Positions 10,015 through 18,056 of a stretch of 64,000 nucleotides of DNA are shown here, piece after piece. The stretch lies in NCBI RefSeq assembly GCF_017813355.1, contig NZ_JAGIYZ010000003.1, positions 62,001 to 126,000 of the forward strand. Reading direction: 5' to 3'. The notes under the pieces are model-generated. The model saw only the letters and a list, made by a program, of their open reading frames with translations, ran no database searches and was not told where the DNA came from. The stretch's first letter is position 1, and each line of letters opens with the position of its first letter. This DNA is from Roseomonas nitratireducens (GTDB lineage: Bacteria; Pseudomonadota; Alphaproteobacteria; Acetobacterales; Acetobacteraceae). The position numbers were made by a program, and so were the translations under genes.

Positions 10015-10496
10015 CCCGGCGGGGACGGCGCGGGACCGTCCTGCTGGAATTCGCCCTCACGGGGCCGCTGCTGTTCGCCCTGACGATGACGGTCATGGAG
10101 GGCGCCTGGCAGGCGCTGACCTCCTCCACGCTCGACATCGGCGCGCGGGAGGCGAGCCGCTTCGGCGCGACCGGCTCGGCGACGCCGTCCTGGCTGCCGC
10201 CGCCCGCGCCGACCTCGCGGGAGGAGGCGATCCGCCGGATCGTCCTGCACTACGGGCCCTATGTGATCGACCAGAACCGGCTGACCGTGCGCGTCACGGC
10301 CTATGCCGGGCCGTCGGCGCTCGCGCAGCCCGCGCCCGGAACGGTGGGCGCCGGCGGCGCGGGCGAGACGGTGCTCTACGAGGTCTCCTACGACCAGCCC
10401 TTCCTGACCCCCTTTCCGACGCTGCTGCTCGGACGCTCCGTGATCGAGCATCGGACGCGGATGATCGTGCGCAATGAACCCTTCCCGTCATCCTAG
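10011..10496 (+). CDS. tadE: TadE-like pseudopilin
   Basis: This 161-aa protein has the TadE/G leader pattern: a basic N-terminus RRGRRGTVLLEFALTGPLLF with a Glu five residues after a Gly, followed by one hydrophobic helix and a small periplasmic domain. TadE and TadF are processed by the same prepilin peptidase as Flp and are minor pseudopilins. The ATG overlaps the tadD stop, and its own end overlaps the next gene by 23 bases. Confidence 0.87.
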   Translation: MTRRGRRGTVLLEFALTGPLLFALTMTVMEGAWQALTSSTLDIGAREASRFGATGSATPSWLPPPAPTSREEAIRRIVLHYGPYVIDQNRLTVRVTAYAGPSALAQPAPGTVGAGGAGETVLYEVSYDQPFLTPFPTLLLGRSVIEHRTRMIVRNEPFPSS

Positions 10497-11043
10497 GCGG
10501 CGGCGCGGCTCGGTCGCGGTCGAGTTCACGCTGGTCGCGCCGGTGATGGCGATGCTCGGCCTCGCGCTGCTCGACGTGGTGGATTTCCTGCGTATCGCGC
10601 TGCGGCTCGAGCGCACGGCGGGGGAGGTCGCGAACGTCGTCGCGCAGTACGAGGCGCTGCGCGAATCCGAATTCGCGACGCTGTTCGACTTCGCCGGACG
10701 CATCGCCTCGCCCTATCGCGTGACGGACACGGACGGCGCGGTCGTGCTTTCGGGGCTTGCAAACTCGGGCAATGGGCCGGTCGTTCTGTGGCAGCGGCGC
10801 ATCGGCTCCCCCGGCTATGCGAGCGCCTTCGGGCTCGAGGGCCGGCCGGCGACCATCCCCCCGCGCTCGGCCGACCTCGTCATCGCCAGCGGCCAGGGCG
10901 CGGTGGTCGCGGAGGTGTTCTACGCGCGGGAACCCTGGATCCTGTCCGGCCGCTTCCTGACCACGGCAAGCTTCAGCCGCCTGCAGTCCTTCGCGCTGCA
11001 GCGGCCGCGCATGGTGTCGATCCTGCGGATCACCGGGCCATGA
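10474..11043 (+). CDS. tadF: TadE/TadF-like pseudopilin
   Basis: This 189-aa paralogue of the preceding protein begins with RRRRGSVAVEFTLVAPVM (Gly-x4-Glu cleavage pattern), then a hydrophobic helix and an extracytoplasmic domain. Order and size fit TadF, but TadE and TadF are hard to separate by sequence alone. The start lies inside tadE, and the TGA overlaps the TadG ATG. Confidence 0.8.
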   Translation: MNPSRHPRRRRGSVAVEFTLVAPVMAMLGLALLDVVDFLRIALRLERTAGEVANVVAQYEALRESEFATLFDFAGRIASPYRVTDTDGAVVLSGLANSGNGPVVLWQRRIGSPGYASAFGLEGRPATIPPRSADLVIASGQGAVVAEVFYAREPWILSGRFLTTASFSRLQSFALQRPRMVSILRITGP

Positions 11044-12557
11044 GGCGGATCCTGCGGGCGCTGCGCGACCGGCGCGGGGCGGTGGCGATGCTCGCCGGGC
11101 TTTCGGCCTTGCCGCTGCTGCTGATGGCAGGGGCCGCGATCGACCTGACACGGCTGTACCTGCTGCATTCGCGCCTGGTCACCGCGACCGACGCCGCGGC
11201 GCTGGCGGGCGCGCGGGCGATCAACGACGCGGACCGCGACACCCAGATCCAGCGCTGGTTCTGGGCCAATTTCACCCGCGAGCGACCGGGCCTCAGCACC
11301 GGTTTCCTGGGCGCGGAGGTGACGTCCTTCAACATCGGCGTCGAGGAAGGCAACAGGGTGGTGCGCGTGCGCGTGCAGGCATCCCTGCCGACGACCGTGC
11401 TGCGCCTGTTCGGGCGGGAGGTGCTGTCCGCCACCGCGGACAACGCCGCGCGGCGGCAGGATCGCGGCATGGAACTCGCGCTCGTCCTCGACGTCACGGG
11501 ATCCATGGCCGGCTCGGCGATGACGGCGCTGCGCGATTCCGCGACCGACCTGATCAACATCATCTACGGGCCCAACGAGACGGTGCCGAATCTCTGGGTC
11601 TCGGTCGTGCCCTACACCGCCACGGTGAACATCGGCCGGTCGCGCAGCAACTGGCTCGTCGCAGGCAGCCTGATCCCGACCGACTACGGCAGCACGGTCT
11701 GGCGCGGCTGCGTGCAGGCGCGCCACCAGAACCGGGAGGACGAGACGGACACGCCGCCGACCATCGTCCCCTATCGTCCGTTCCTCTGGCGGTCGACGGT
11801 CGGCCGCTACAGCCCGAACCTCGGCGACAACGAGTGGACGAACACCACCATCACCGAGCCGAACCCCGAGAACCCGCCGAGCGATTCGGCGCAGAACAGC
11901 CTCGGCAACAATGCGCGCGGGCCCAACCTCGGCTGCGGGCGGGCGATCCTGCCGCTGACCCAGGCGCGCGGCACGATCCTGAACGAGATCTCCAACCTCC
12001 GCGCGACGCATCGCGGCGGCACCATGGCCAATCTCGGCCTGCAGATGGGCTGGGCGAACCTGTCGCCGCGCTGGCGCGGGCTCTGGGGCAGCGCGACGCT
12101 GCCGCTCGACTACGGCACCCCCTACATGGACAAGGTGCTGGTGCTGATGACCGACGGCAACAACGAGTGGCACGACTGGGCCGAAGGCGCGCCCGGGGCC
12201 TGCCGCACCAGCGGCAGCAGCCCGCCCTGCCGGTCCGGCTACGTCAACGACGGCGACGCGGACGTGACCGCCTATGGCCGCCTGCGCGAGAACCGGCTCG
12301 GGCTTGCGAACCCGACCAACGCCAATGCCCGCGCGGAGATCGATGCGCGCATGTCGCGGCTGTGCGCCAGCATCAAGCAGGCCGGGATCATCGTCTACAC
12401 CGTCACCTTCAACGTCTCGGCGAGCTCGACGCAGACGCTCTACCGGAACTGCGCGTCGCGGCCGGAATACTATTTCAACAGCCCCGACGCGGCGGCGCTG
12501 CGGTCCGCCTTCCGGGAGATCGCGGGGCAGCTCGCGAACCTGCGCCTCATCCAGTAG
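11040..12557 (+). CDS. tadG: TadG-like protein with von Willebrand A domain
   Basis: This 505-aa protein has a TadG N-terminal region (RRGAVAMLAGLSALPLLLMAG, one helix) that continues with YLLHSRLVTATDAAALAGARAI, typical of TadG. A VWA domain follows with MIDAS motif DVTGSMAGS near residue 150, and a second conserved acidic element VLVLMTDGNNEWHDW near residue 372. Several cysteines in the loop could form disulfides outside the membrane. It is the last gene of the Tad locus; a 58-bp gap follows. Confidence 0.88.
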   Translation: MRRILRALRDRRGAVAMLAGLSALPLLLMAGAAIDLTRLYLLHSRLVTATDAAALAGARAINDADRDTQIQRWFWANFTRERPGLSTGFLGAEVTSFNIGVEEGNRVVRVRVQASLPTTVLRLFGREVLSATADNAARRQDRGMELALVLDVTGSMAGSAMTALRDSATDLINIIYGPNETVPNLWVSVVPYTATVNIGRSRSNWLVAGSLIPTDYGSTVWRGCVQARHQNREDETDTPPTIVPYRPFLWRSTVGRYSPNLGDNEWTNTTITEPNPENPPSDSAQNSLGNNARGPNLGCGRAILPLTQARGTILNEISNLRATHRGGTMANLGLQMGWANLSPRWRGLWGSATLPLDYGTPYMDKVLVLMTDGNNEWHDWAEGAPGACRTSGSSPPCRSGYVNDGDADVTAYGRLRENRLGLANPTNANARAEIDARMSRLCASIKQAGIIVYTVTFNVSASSTQTLYRNCASRPEYYFNSPDAAALRSAFREIAGQLANLRLIQ

Positions 12558-12615
12558 GCCTTGCCTTCGCAGGTTAGCGCGGTTACGGGCCGCCGGAACC
12601 GTCCGGGAGGCATCG

Positions 12616-13590
12616 ATGAACCGCAGGCTTCTTCTCTCCGCCGCCGCAGCCGGCCTGGCCGCGCCGATCGTCGCGCGCGCGCAGGATGCCTGGCCGAACC
12701 GTCCCGTCACGCTGCTGGTCCCCTTCGCCGCGGGCGGGTCGAACGACGTCGTCGCGCGGCTTGTGGCACCGGTGCTGGAAGCGCGGCTGGGCCAGCCCTT
12801 CGTGGTGGAAAACCGCCCCGGCGGCGGCGGTTCGCTCGGCATGGGCATGGTCGCGCGCGGTCGGCCGGACGGGTCGGTCTTCCTGATCTCCTCCGCATCC
12901 AACCACGTGTTCCATCCGCTCGTGTCTGGGGAACTCGGCTACGACACGCGGGAGGCGCTGCCCGCCGTCGCCATGATGGTCGACGTGCCGAACGTCATCG
13001 CGGCCAATCCCGGCTTCGGCGTGACCAATGTGCAGGAGATGATCGCCAAGGTGCGTGCGACGCGCGGCGGCGTGTCCTTCGCCTCCTCCGGCGTCGGCAC
13101 CTCGAACCACCTGGCGGGGGAGCTGTTCCGCCTGCGCACGGGGCTCGAGCTGACGCATGTGCCCTATCGCGGCGGCGGGCCGGCGATCAACGACCTGATC
13201 TCCGGCACCGTGCCGCTCGGCTTCATGAACCTGCCGACGGTGGCCCCCCCGGCCTCGGACGGGCGCGTGCGCATCCTCGCCGTCTGCACGGCGGAGCGCG
13301 TGTCCATTCGCCCCGACATCCCGACGGCGCAGGAACAGGGCGTGGCCGACTACGCGGTGCGGTCCTGGACCGGCTGCTTCGCGCCGCGCGGCACGCCGCA
13401 GCCGATCATCGAGCGCCTCGCTGCCGCGATGCGGGACGCGCTCGCCGCGCCGCAGGTCTCGGGCCGCCTGGTGGCGACCGGCAGCGAGCCGCTATGGATG
13501 TCCCCGGCCGACACGAATGCCTTCGTGCGCGCCGAATATGCGCGGTGGGAACCGGTGGTTAAGGCCGCCGGCATCACCACGCAGGGCTGA
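12616..13590 (+). CDS. TTT (Bug-family) periplasmic solute receptor
   Basis: This 324-aa tripartite tricarboxylate transporter receptor has an arginine-pair leader (MNRRLLLSAAAAG) with cleavage near ARAQ, then WPNRPVTLLVPFAAGGSNDVVAR, the Bug-family N-terminal signature including the PFAAGGxxD ligand loop. HVPYRGGGPAINDLISG is the second family block. Such receptors bind carboxylated solutes. No TctA/TctB membrane genes are in the window, so it is an orphan receptor. GGGAGG at 12605-12610 supports the start. It probably serves the downstream deacetylase/lyase genes. Confidence 0.92.
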   Translation: MNRRLLLSAAAAGLAAPIVARAQDAWPNRPVTLLVPFAAGGSNDVVARLVAPVLEARLGQPFVVENRPGGGGSLGMGMVARGRPDGSVFLISSASNHVFHPLVSGELGYDTREALPAVAMMVDVPNVIAANPGFGVTNVQEMIAKVRATRGGVSFASSGVGTSNHLAGELFRLRTGLELTHVPYRGGGPAINDLISGTVPLGFMNLPTVAPPASDGRVRILAVCTAERVSIRPDIPTAQEQGVADYAVRSWTGCFAPRGTPQPIIERLAAAMRDALAAPQVSGRLVATGSEPLWMSPADTNAFVRAEYARWEPVVKAAGITTQG

Positions 13591-13600
13591 CCCGGCCACG

Positions 13601-13629
13601 TTGACGGGCTTCGCGACACCGCCCTAGCG
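13601..13629 (+). promoter_or_regulatory. Likely sigma-70 promoter before the deacetylase genes
   Basis: TTGACG at 13601-13606 and CTAGCG at 13624-13629 are separated by exactly 17 bases in the 68-bp gap after the TTT receptor. The -35 is close to consensus, and a CTAG-type -10 is plausible for GC-rich alphaproteobacteria. It lies 29 bases before the ATG at 13659. Confidence 0.45.
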
Positions 13630-13658
13630 TCGCGCGCTGCTGCAATGGAGAGCGCGCG

Positions 13659-14564
13659 ATGAAGCTGCCAGGCCATGGGCGCTACGCCCACAGCGCCATT
13701 CCCGGTCGTCCTGTCTACGATTGGCCGAACGGGACGCGGCTCGCGCTGGTGGTGTGCAACAACATCGAGGCCTTCGCCTTTCGCGCGGGCCTCGGTTCCG
13801 ACAGCACCGGCGCCGCCGCGCCGCAGGGCCAGCGCAACTACGCCTGGCGGGACTACGGCAACCGCGTCGGGCTGTGGAACATGCTCGACATGCTCGACGA
13901 GCTCGAGATCCCCTGCGCGCACAACGTCAATGGCGCGGTGCTCGACGCCTGCCCGGAGATCGCCCCGGCGCTGAAGGCGCGCGGGGACGAATTCATCGGC
14001 CATGGCCGCACCAATGCCGAGCGCCAGGACGGGATGTGGGAGGAGGATGAGCGTCGCCTGATCGCGGAAAGCCGCGACGCGATCATCCGCCATTCCGGCA
14101 CGGCACCGCAGGGCTGGCTCGGCCCCTACATCGCGCAATCCGCCGTCACGCTCGACCTGCTGAAGGAGGAAGGCTTCTCCTACGTCATGGACTGGCCGGC
14201 GGACGACCAGCCCTTCTGGATGCGCACGCGATCCGGCCCGATGCTGTCGGTGCCCTATTCGATCGAGCTGAACGACAGCCCGGCGCAGGTCTTCCGCCAG
14301 CACACGGGCCGGCAATTCGCCGAGATGATCGTCGACCAGTTCGACGAGATGCTGGAGCAGTCCCGCAAGCGCCCGCTGGTCTGCTCGGTGGTGCTGCATC
14401 CCTTCATCGTCGGCCAGCCCTTCCGGCTGCGCGCGCTGCGCGACGCGCTGCGGCACATCCTGTCGCACCGGGAACGGCTTTGGGTGACGCGGCCGGGCGA
14501 ACTCGCGCGCTATGCGGCTTCCCTGCCGAAGGGCGTGGTGCCGGGTTCCGAGATGCTGCCGTGA
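13659..14564 (+). CDS. NodB/PuuE-like polysaccharide deacetylase family protein
   Basis: This 301-aa protein belongs to the carbohydrate esterase 4/PuuE-like fold. A hydrophobic strand LALVVCNNIEAF replaces the usual metal-binding Asp pair, the middle carries NVNGAVLDACPEI and DEFIGHGRTNAERQ, and the C-terminal part SVVLHPFIVGQPFR corresponds to the late His motif. The second His of the classical HxxxH is missing, which is usual in metal-independent PuuE relatives. Substrate is unknown; amide or ureide hydrolysis is a reasonable guess. It is coupled by GTGA to a second relative. Confidence 0.8.
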   Translation: MKLPGHGRYAHSAIPGRPVYDWPNGTRLALVVCNNIEAFAFRAGLGSDSTGAAAPQGQRNYAWRDYGNRVGLWNMLDMLDELEIPCAHNVNGAVLDACPEIAPALKARGDEFIGHGRTNAERQDGMWEEDERRLIAESRDAIIRHSGTAPQGWLGPYIAQSAVTLDLLKEEGFSYVMDWPADDQPFWMRTRSGPMLSVPYSIELNDSPAQVFRQHTGRQFAEMIVDQFDEMLEQSRKRPLVCSVVLHPFIVGQPFRLRALRDALRHILSHRERLWVTRPGELARYAASLPKGVVPGSEMLP

Positions 14565-15448
14565 CCGATGCGCGGGATTTCCGTGGCTATGGCCGCACCC
14601 CGCCCGACCCGCGCTGGCCGGGCGGGGCGCATGTGGTCTGCAACTTCGTCATCAACTACGAGGAAGGCGGCGAATACGCCGTGCCGGATGGCGATGCGAA
14701 CAGCGAGAACGCGCTGACCGAAGGCAGCACCGCGCCTTTCAAGGGCCGGGACCTCGCCGCGGAATCGATGTTCCAGTACGGCAGCCGCGCGGGCTTCTGG
14801 CGGCTGCACCGCATCTTCACGAAGCGCGGCCTGCCCTGCACGGTCTTCGCCGTCGCGCGCGCGCTGGAACGCAACCCTGAGGCCTGCGCCGCGATGCGGG
14901 AGGCCGGCTGGGACGTCGCCGGCCACGGCCTGCGCTGGGAGATGCACAACGCCTTCGACGAGGCGACCGAACGCCAGCGCATCGCGGACGCGACCGACCT
15001 GATCACGCGCTGCATCGGTGAGCGCCCGGCCGGCTGGTACACGCGCTACGCGCCTTCGCTCAACACGCGGCGGCTGCTGCTCGATGCCGGCTACGAGTAC
15101 GACAGCGACGCCTATGACGACGAGATCCCCTACTGGGTGAAGGTGGGCGAACGGGACGCGCTCGTGCTGCCCTATTCGCTGGTCCACAACGACGTCCGCT
15201 TCCCGCGCATGGCGATGACCTCCGGCACCGAGTATTTCGACTACATGCGCGACGCGATCGAATGCGTGCTGCGGGAGGATCCGCCGCGCATGCTCTCCTT
15301 CGGGCTGCACAACCGCATCATCGCGCATCCGGGGCGGGCGATGGGGCTCGCGCGGCTGCTTGACTGGATCGGCAACCATCCGCGCGTCGCGGTGATGCGG
15401 CGCGTGGACATCGCGCGCCATTGGCGACAGGAGCATCCGCCCGCATGA
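14561..15448 (+). CDS. puuE: PuuE-like allantoinase / polysaccharide deacetylase family protein
   Basis: This 295-aa protein contains RDFRGYGRTPPDPRWPGGAH, NFVINYEEGGEYAVPDGDA, YGSRAGFWRLHRIF and AGHGLRWEMH, the block series typical of the PuuE urate-catabolism/metal-independent allantoinase family. GWYTRYAPSLNTRRLL continues the similarity. A PuuE allantoinase opens the hydantoin ring of allantoin to allantoate. The GTG start overlaps the upstream stop. Not every PuuE-like protein is an allantoinase, and no other ureide gene is adjacent, so the symbol indicates family. Confidence 0.75.
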   Translation: MTDARDFRGYGRTPPDPRWPGGAHVVCNFVINYEEGGEYAVPDGDANSENALTEGSTAPFKGRDLAAESMFQYGSRAGFWRLHRIFTKRGLPCTVFAVARALERNPEACAAMREAGWDVAGHGLRWEMHNAFDEATERQRIADATDLITRCIGERPAGWYTRYAPSLNTRRLLLDAGYEYDSDAYDDEIPYWVKVGERDALVLPYSLVHNDVRFPRMAMTSGTEYFDYMRDAIECVLREDPPRMLSFGLHNRIIAHPGRAMGLARLLDWIGNHPRVAVMRRVDIARHWRQEHPPA

Positions 15449-16311
15449 CCCGCGACCTTCCCGCCTGGCGTTCGCTTCTGTATGTGCCGGCGAGCGCGGA
15501 GAAATTCGTCGCGAAGGCGCATGAGCGCGGCGCGGATGCGATCATCCTCGACCTCGAGGACGGCGTCGCGCCGGATGCGAAGGATGCTGCGCGGGCGGGG
15601 CTGCCCGCTTCGGTCGCGAGCGTGCGGCGGAACGGCGCCGACGTGCTGGTGCGCATCAACCGCCCGCTGCGCATGGCGGTGCGGGACATCGCGGCGGCCG
15701 TCGCGGCGGGTGCGGATGGGCTGATCTGCACCAAGATGATGGGGGCCGACCATGTGCGGCTGCTATCGGAGCTGACCGCGGAATCCGAGGCCGAGGCGGG
15801 GCGCGCGGTCGGCTCCGTCCGCTTCGTCGTGCTGGTGGAGGATGCGGCGGCGCTGGCGCATGTGCAGGCCATCGCGTCCGCCGATCCGCGCGTGGTGGCC
15901 TTGGGCATTGGCGGGGAGGACCTCGCCACCGACCTCGGCGCGGAACCGACGCCGGATGCGCTCGACATGCCCAAGCGCATGGGACTGGTCGCGGCGCGCG
16001 CGGCGGGCGTGCTGCCGCTCGGCTTCATCGGCACTGTGGCGGGGCTGAAGGATCTGGACGGGTATCGCGCGATGCTGCGGCGGTCGCGCGCCATCGGCTT
16101 CGCCTGCGCGTCGTGTGTCCATCCCTCCCAGGTCGCGATCATCAACGAGGAATACGGCGCGCGGCCGGAGGAAGTCGCCCGAGCGAAGCGCCTGGTCGCT
16201 GCCTTCGAGGCCGCGCTCAAGGAAGGGAAGGGCGCCGTTGCCTTCGAGGGCGAGATGATCGACAAGCCGATCGTGGAGCGGGCGCGGAGGCTGATCGCTC
16301 GGGCGGGCTAG
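15445..16311 (+). CDS. CitE-like HpcH/HpaI aldolase/CoA-ester lyase
   Basis: This 288-aa TIM-barrel lyase is of the CitE/Mcl type. Motifs: RSLLYVPASAEKFVAKA at the N-terminus, the metal-site strand IILDLEDGVAPDAK, VRINRP, the Glu strand FVVLVEDAAAL, GIGGEDLATDLG and GFACASCVHPSQVAIINEEY. Family members cleave or form acyl-CoA esters such as malyl-CoA or citramalyl-CoA. The ATG overlaps the puuE stop, making it the last gene of the four-gene unit begun by the TTT receptor. Its stop overlaps the convergent SDR gene by 4 bases. Confidence 0.85.
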   Translation: MTRDLPAWRSLLYVPASAEKFVAKAHERGADAIILDLEDGVAPDAKDAARAGLPASVASVRRNGADVLVRINRPLRMAVRDIAAAVAAGADGLICTKMMGADHVRLLSELTAESEAEAGRAVGSVRFVVLVEDAAALAHVQAIASADPRVVALGIGGEDLATDLGAEPTPDALDMPKRMGLVAARAAGVLPLGFIGTVAGLKDLDGYRAMLRRSRAIGFACASCVHPSQVAIINEEYGARPEEVARAKRLVAAFEAALKEGKGAVAFEGEMIDKPIVERARRLIARAG

Positions 16312-17063
16312 ACGACGGCGGTCATCCCGCCATCGACGAAGATCAGCTGGCCATGCACGAAGTCCGAGGCCGGCGCGGCGAGGAACACCGTCGCGCCAAC
16401 CAGTTCCTCGACCCGCCCCCATCGCCCCGCCGGCACGCGCTTGCACAGCCAATCCGTGAATTCCGGGTTCTGCACCAGCGCGCTTGTCAGCTCCGTGTCG
16501 TAGTAGCCCGGCGCCAGACCGTTCACGTTCACGCCATGCTTCGCCCATTCGGCGCAGAGCGTGCGCGTCAGCATCCGCAGCGCGCCCTTGCTCGCGGCAT
16601 AGGGCGCGATGGTCGGGCGGCCCAGTTCGCTCTGCACCGAGCAGACGGTGATGATCTTGCCGCGGCCGCGCGCGACCATGCGCTTGCCCGCCGCCTGGCA
16701 GCAGTACCAGACGCCGTCGAGGTTCACGTCCATGACTTTCCGCCAGGTCTCGGGCGGCATGTCGGTGGACGGCGCGCGCAGGTTGATCCCGGCATTGGCG
16801 ACGAGGATCGAAAGTGGCCCGTGCGCCGCCTCGATCGCGGCGATGCCGGCCTCGACCGCCTTGGCGTCCGTCACGTCGAAGGGCGCGGCCACCGCACCCG
16901 GCACCTGCGCGCGCGCGGCCTCCAGCTTGGCGGCGTCGCGCCCGTTCAGCACCACCTTCGCCCCGGCTTCGGCCAGGCCCTTCGCGAGCGCGAGCCCGAT
17001 CCCCTGGCTCGATCCGGTCACCAGGGCAAGCTTCCCCGTCAGGTCGAACAGTGCGCGCGACAT
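16308..17063 (-). CDS. SDR-family oxidoreductase (gluconate 5-dehydrogenase-like)
   Basis: This 251-aa classical short-chain dehydrogenase has the cofactor loop TGSSQGIG near residue 16, NAG at LVANAGINL, the catalytic Ser in ITVCSVQSE and the YAASK pair (Tyr and Lys). The C-terminus ends FVDGGMTAVV as in the FabG/gluconate 5-dehydrogenase subgroup. It reduces or oxidises a ketone/alcohol with NAD(P)H. It diverges by 51 bp from a hydroxyacid dehydrogenase and an IdnD-like enzyme, which points to sugar-acid (idonate, gluconate) metabolism. Confidence 0.9.
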   Translation of the reverse strand: MSRALFDLTGKLALVTGSSQGIGLALAKGLAEAGAKVVLNGRDAAKLEAARAQVPGAVAAPFDVTDAKAVEAGIAAIEAAHGPLSILVANAGINLRAPSTDMPPETWRKVMDVNLDGVWYCCQAAGKRMVARGRGKIITVCSVQSELGRPTIAPYAASKGALRMLTRTLCAEWAKHGVNVNGLAPGYYDTELTSALVQNPEFTDWLCKRVPAGRWGRVEELVGATVFLAAPASDFVHGQLIFVDGGMTAVV

Positions 17064-17114
17064 CGGCGTTTCCTCGTGTTAGGTCGAAACGGAGGCTAGG
17101 GGGAGGAACCGCGG

Positions 17115-18056
17115 ATGGACAAGCCGGGGCTGCTGGTGGTGGGCGTGCTGCCCGACTGGGATCTCGAGGCGCTGGCCGCGCGCTTCACCCTGCACCTGCT
17201 GTACGAGGCGCCGGACCGCGCCGCCTTCCTCGCCCAGCACGGCCCTTCGATCCGCGCCATCGCGACCAAGGGCGAGCTCGGCGCCGATGCCGCCATGATG
17301 GATGCCTGCCCGGGCGCGAAGATCATCGCCTGCTACGGCGTCGGCGTGGACGCGATCGACCTGGCCGCCGCCCGCGCGCGCGGCATCGCCGTGACCAACA
17401 CGCCGGACGTGCTGACCGAGGAAGTGGCCGACATGGCCTTCGCGCTGCTGCTCGCGACGGCGCGCGCCATCCCCGAAGGCGATGCCTATGTTCGGACGGG
17501 CACCTGGGCGAAGCAGGGGCCGATGCGGCTGACCACGCGCGTCTGGGGCAAGCGGATCGGCATCGTCGGCCTTGGGCGGATCGGGCGAGCCATCGCGCGG
17601 CGGGCGGAAGGCTTCGGCATGGCCATCGCCTATTCCGGCCGCACGAGGAAGGACGTCCCCTACGCCTTCCACGCCACGCCCGCGGCGATGGCGCCGCATG
17701 TGGACATCTTCGTGGTCTCCGCGGCCGGCGGCGCGGCGACGGCGGGGCTCGTCGACCGCACGGCGATCGAGGCGCTGAACCCCGGCGCCATCTTCGTCAA
17801 CGTCTCGCGCGGCAGCGTCGTGGACGAGGATGCGCTGGTCGCCGCGCTGAAGTCCGGGCGCATCGCCGCCGCCGGCCTCGACGTGTTCCGCAACGAGCCC
17901 GCCATCGACCCGGTCTTCGCGACTTTCCCCAACGTCGTGCTCTCGCCCCACCAGGCCTCCGGTACGGTCGAGACGCGCAAGGACATGGGCGCGCTGATGC
18001 GGCGGAACCTGCAAGCGCATTTCGACGGCACCCCGCTGCCGACGCCCGTGCCATGA
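17115..18056 (+). CDS. D-isomer 2-hydroxyacid dehydrogenase (glyoxylate/hydroxypyruvate reductase-like)
   Basis: This 313-aa NAD(P)-dependent enzyme shows CYGVGVDAIDL, the Rossmann loop IGIVGLGRIGRAIA near residue 150, the catalytic Arg in NVSRGSVVDE, Glu in DVFRNEP and His in LSPHQASG, i.e. the complete Arg-Glu-His triad. It would interconvert a 2-keto acid and a D-2-hydroxy acid. A strong AGGGGGAGG site lies upstream. The stop overlaps the next ATG, so it is translated together with the IdnD-like dehydrogenase; 2-ketogluconate or glyoxylate reductase is a plausible role. Confidence 0.9.
   Translation: MDKPGLLVVGVLPDWDLEALAARFTLHLLYEAPDRAAFLAQHGPSIRAIATKGELGADAAMMDACPGAKIIACYGVGVDAIDLAAARARGIAVTNTPDVLTEEVADMAFALLLATARAIPEGDAYVRTGTWAKQGPMRLTTRVWGKRIGIVGLGRIGRAIARRAEGFGMAIAYSGRTRKDVPYAFHATPAAMAPHVDIFVVSAAGGAATAGLVDRTAIEALNPGAIFVNVSRGSVVDEDALVAALKSGRIAAAGLDVFRNEPAIDPVFATFPNVVLSPHQASGTVETRKDMGALMRRNLQAHFDGTPLPTPVP

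Noticed and set aside
13659..15448. Missing second histidine of the HxxxH motif in both deacetylase-like proteins, suggesting pseudogenes.
   Set aside because: Metal-independent PuuE-type relatives also lack it; both frames are full length and overlap coupled neighbours.
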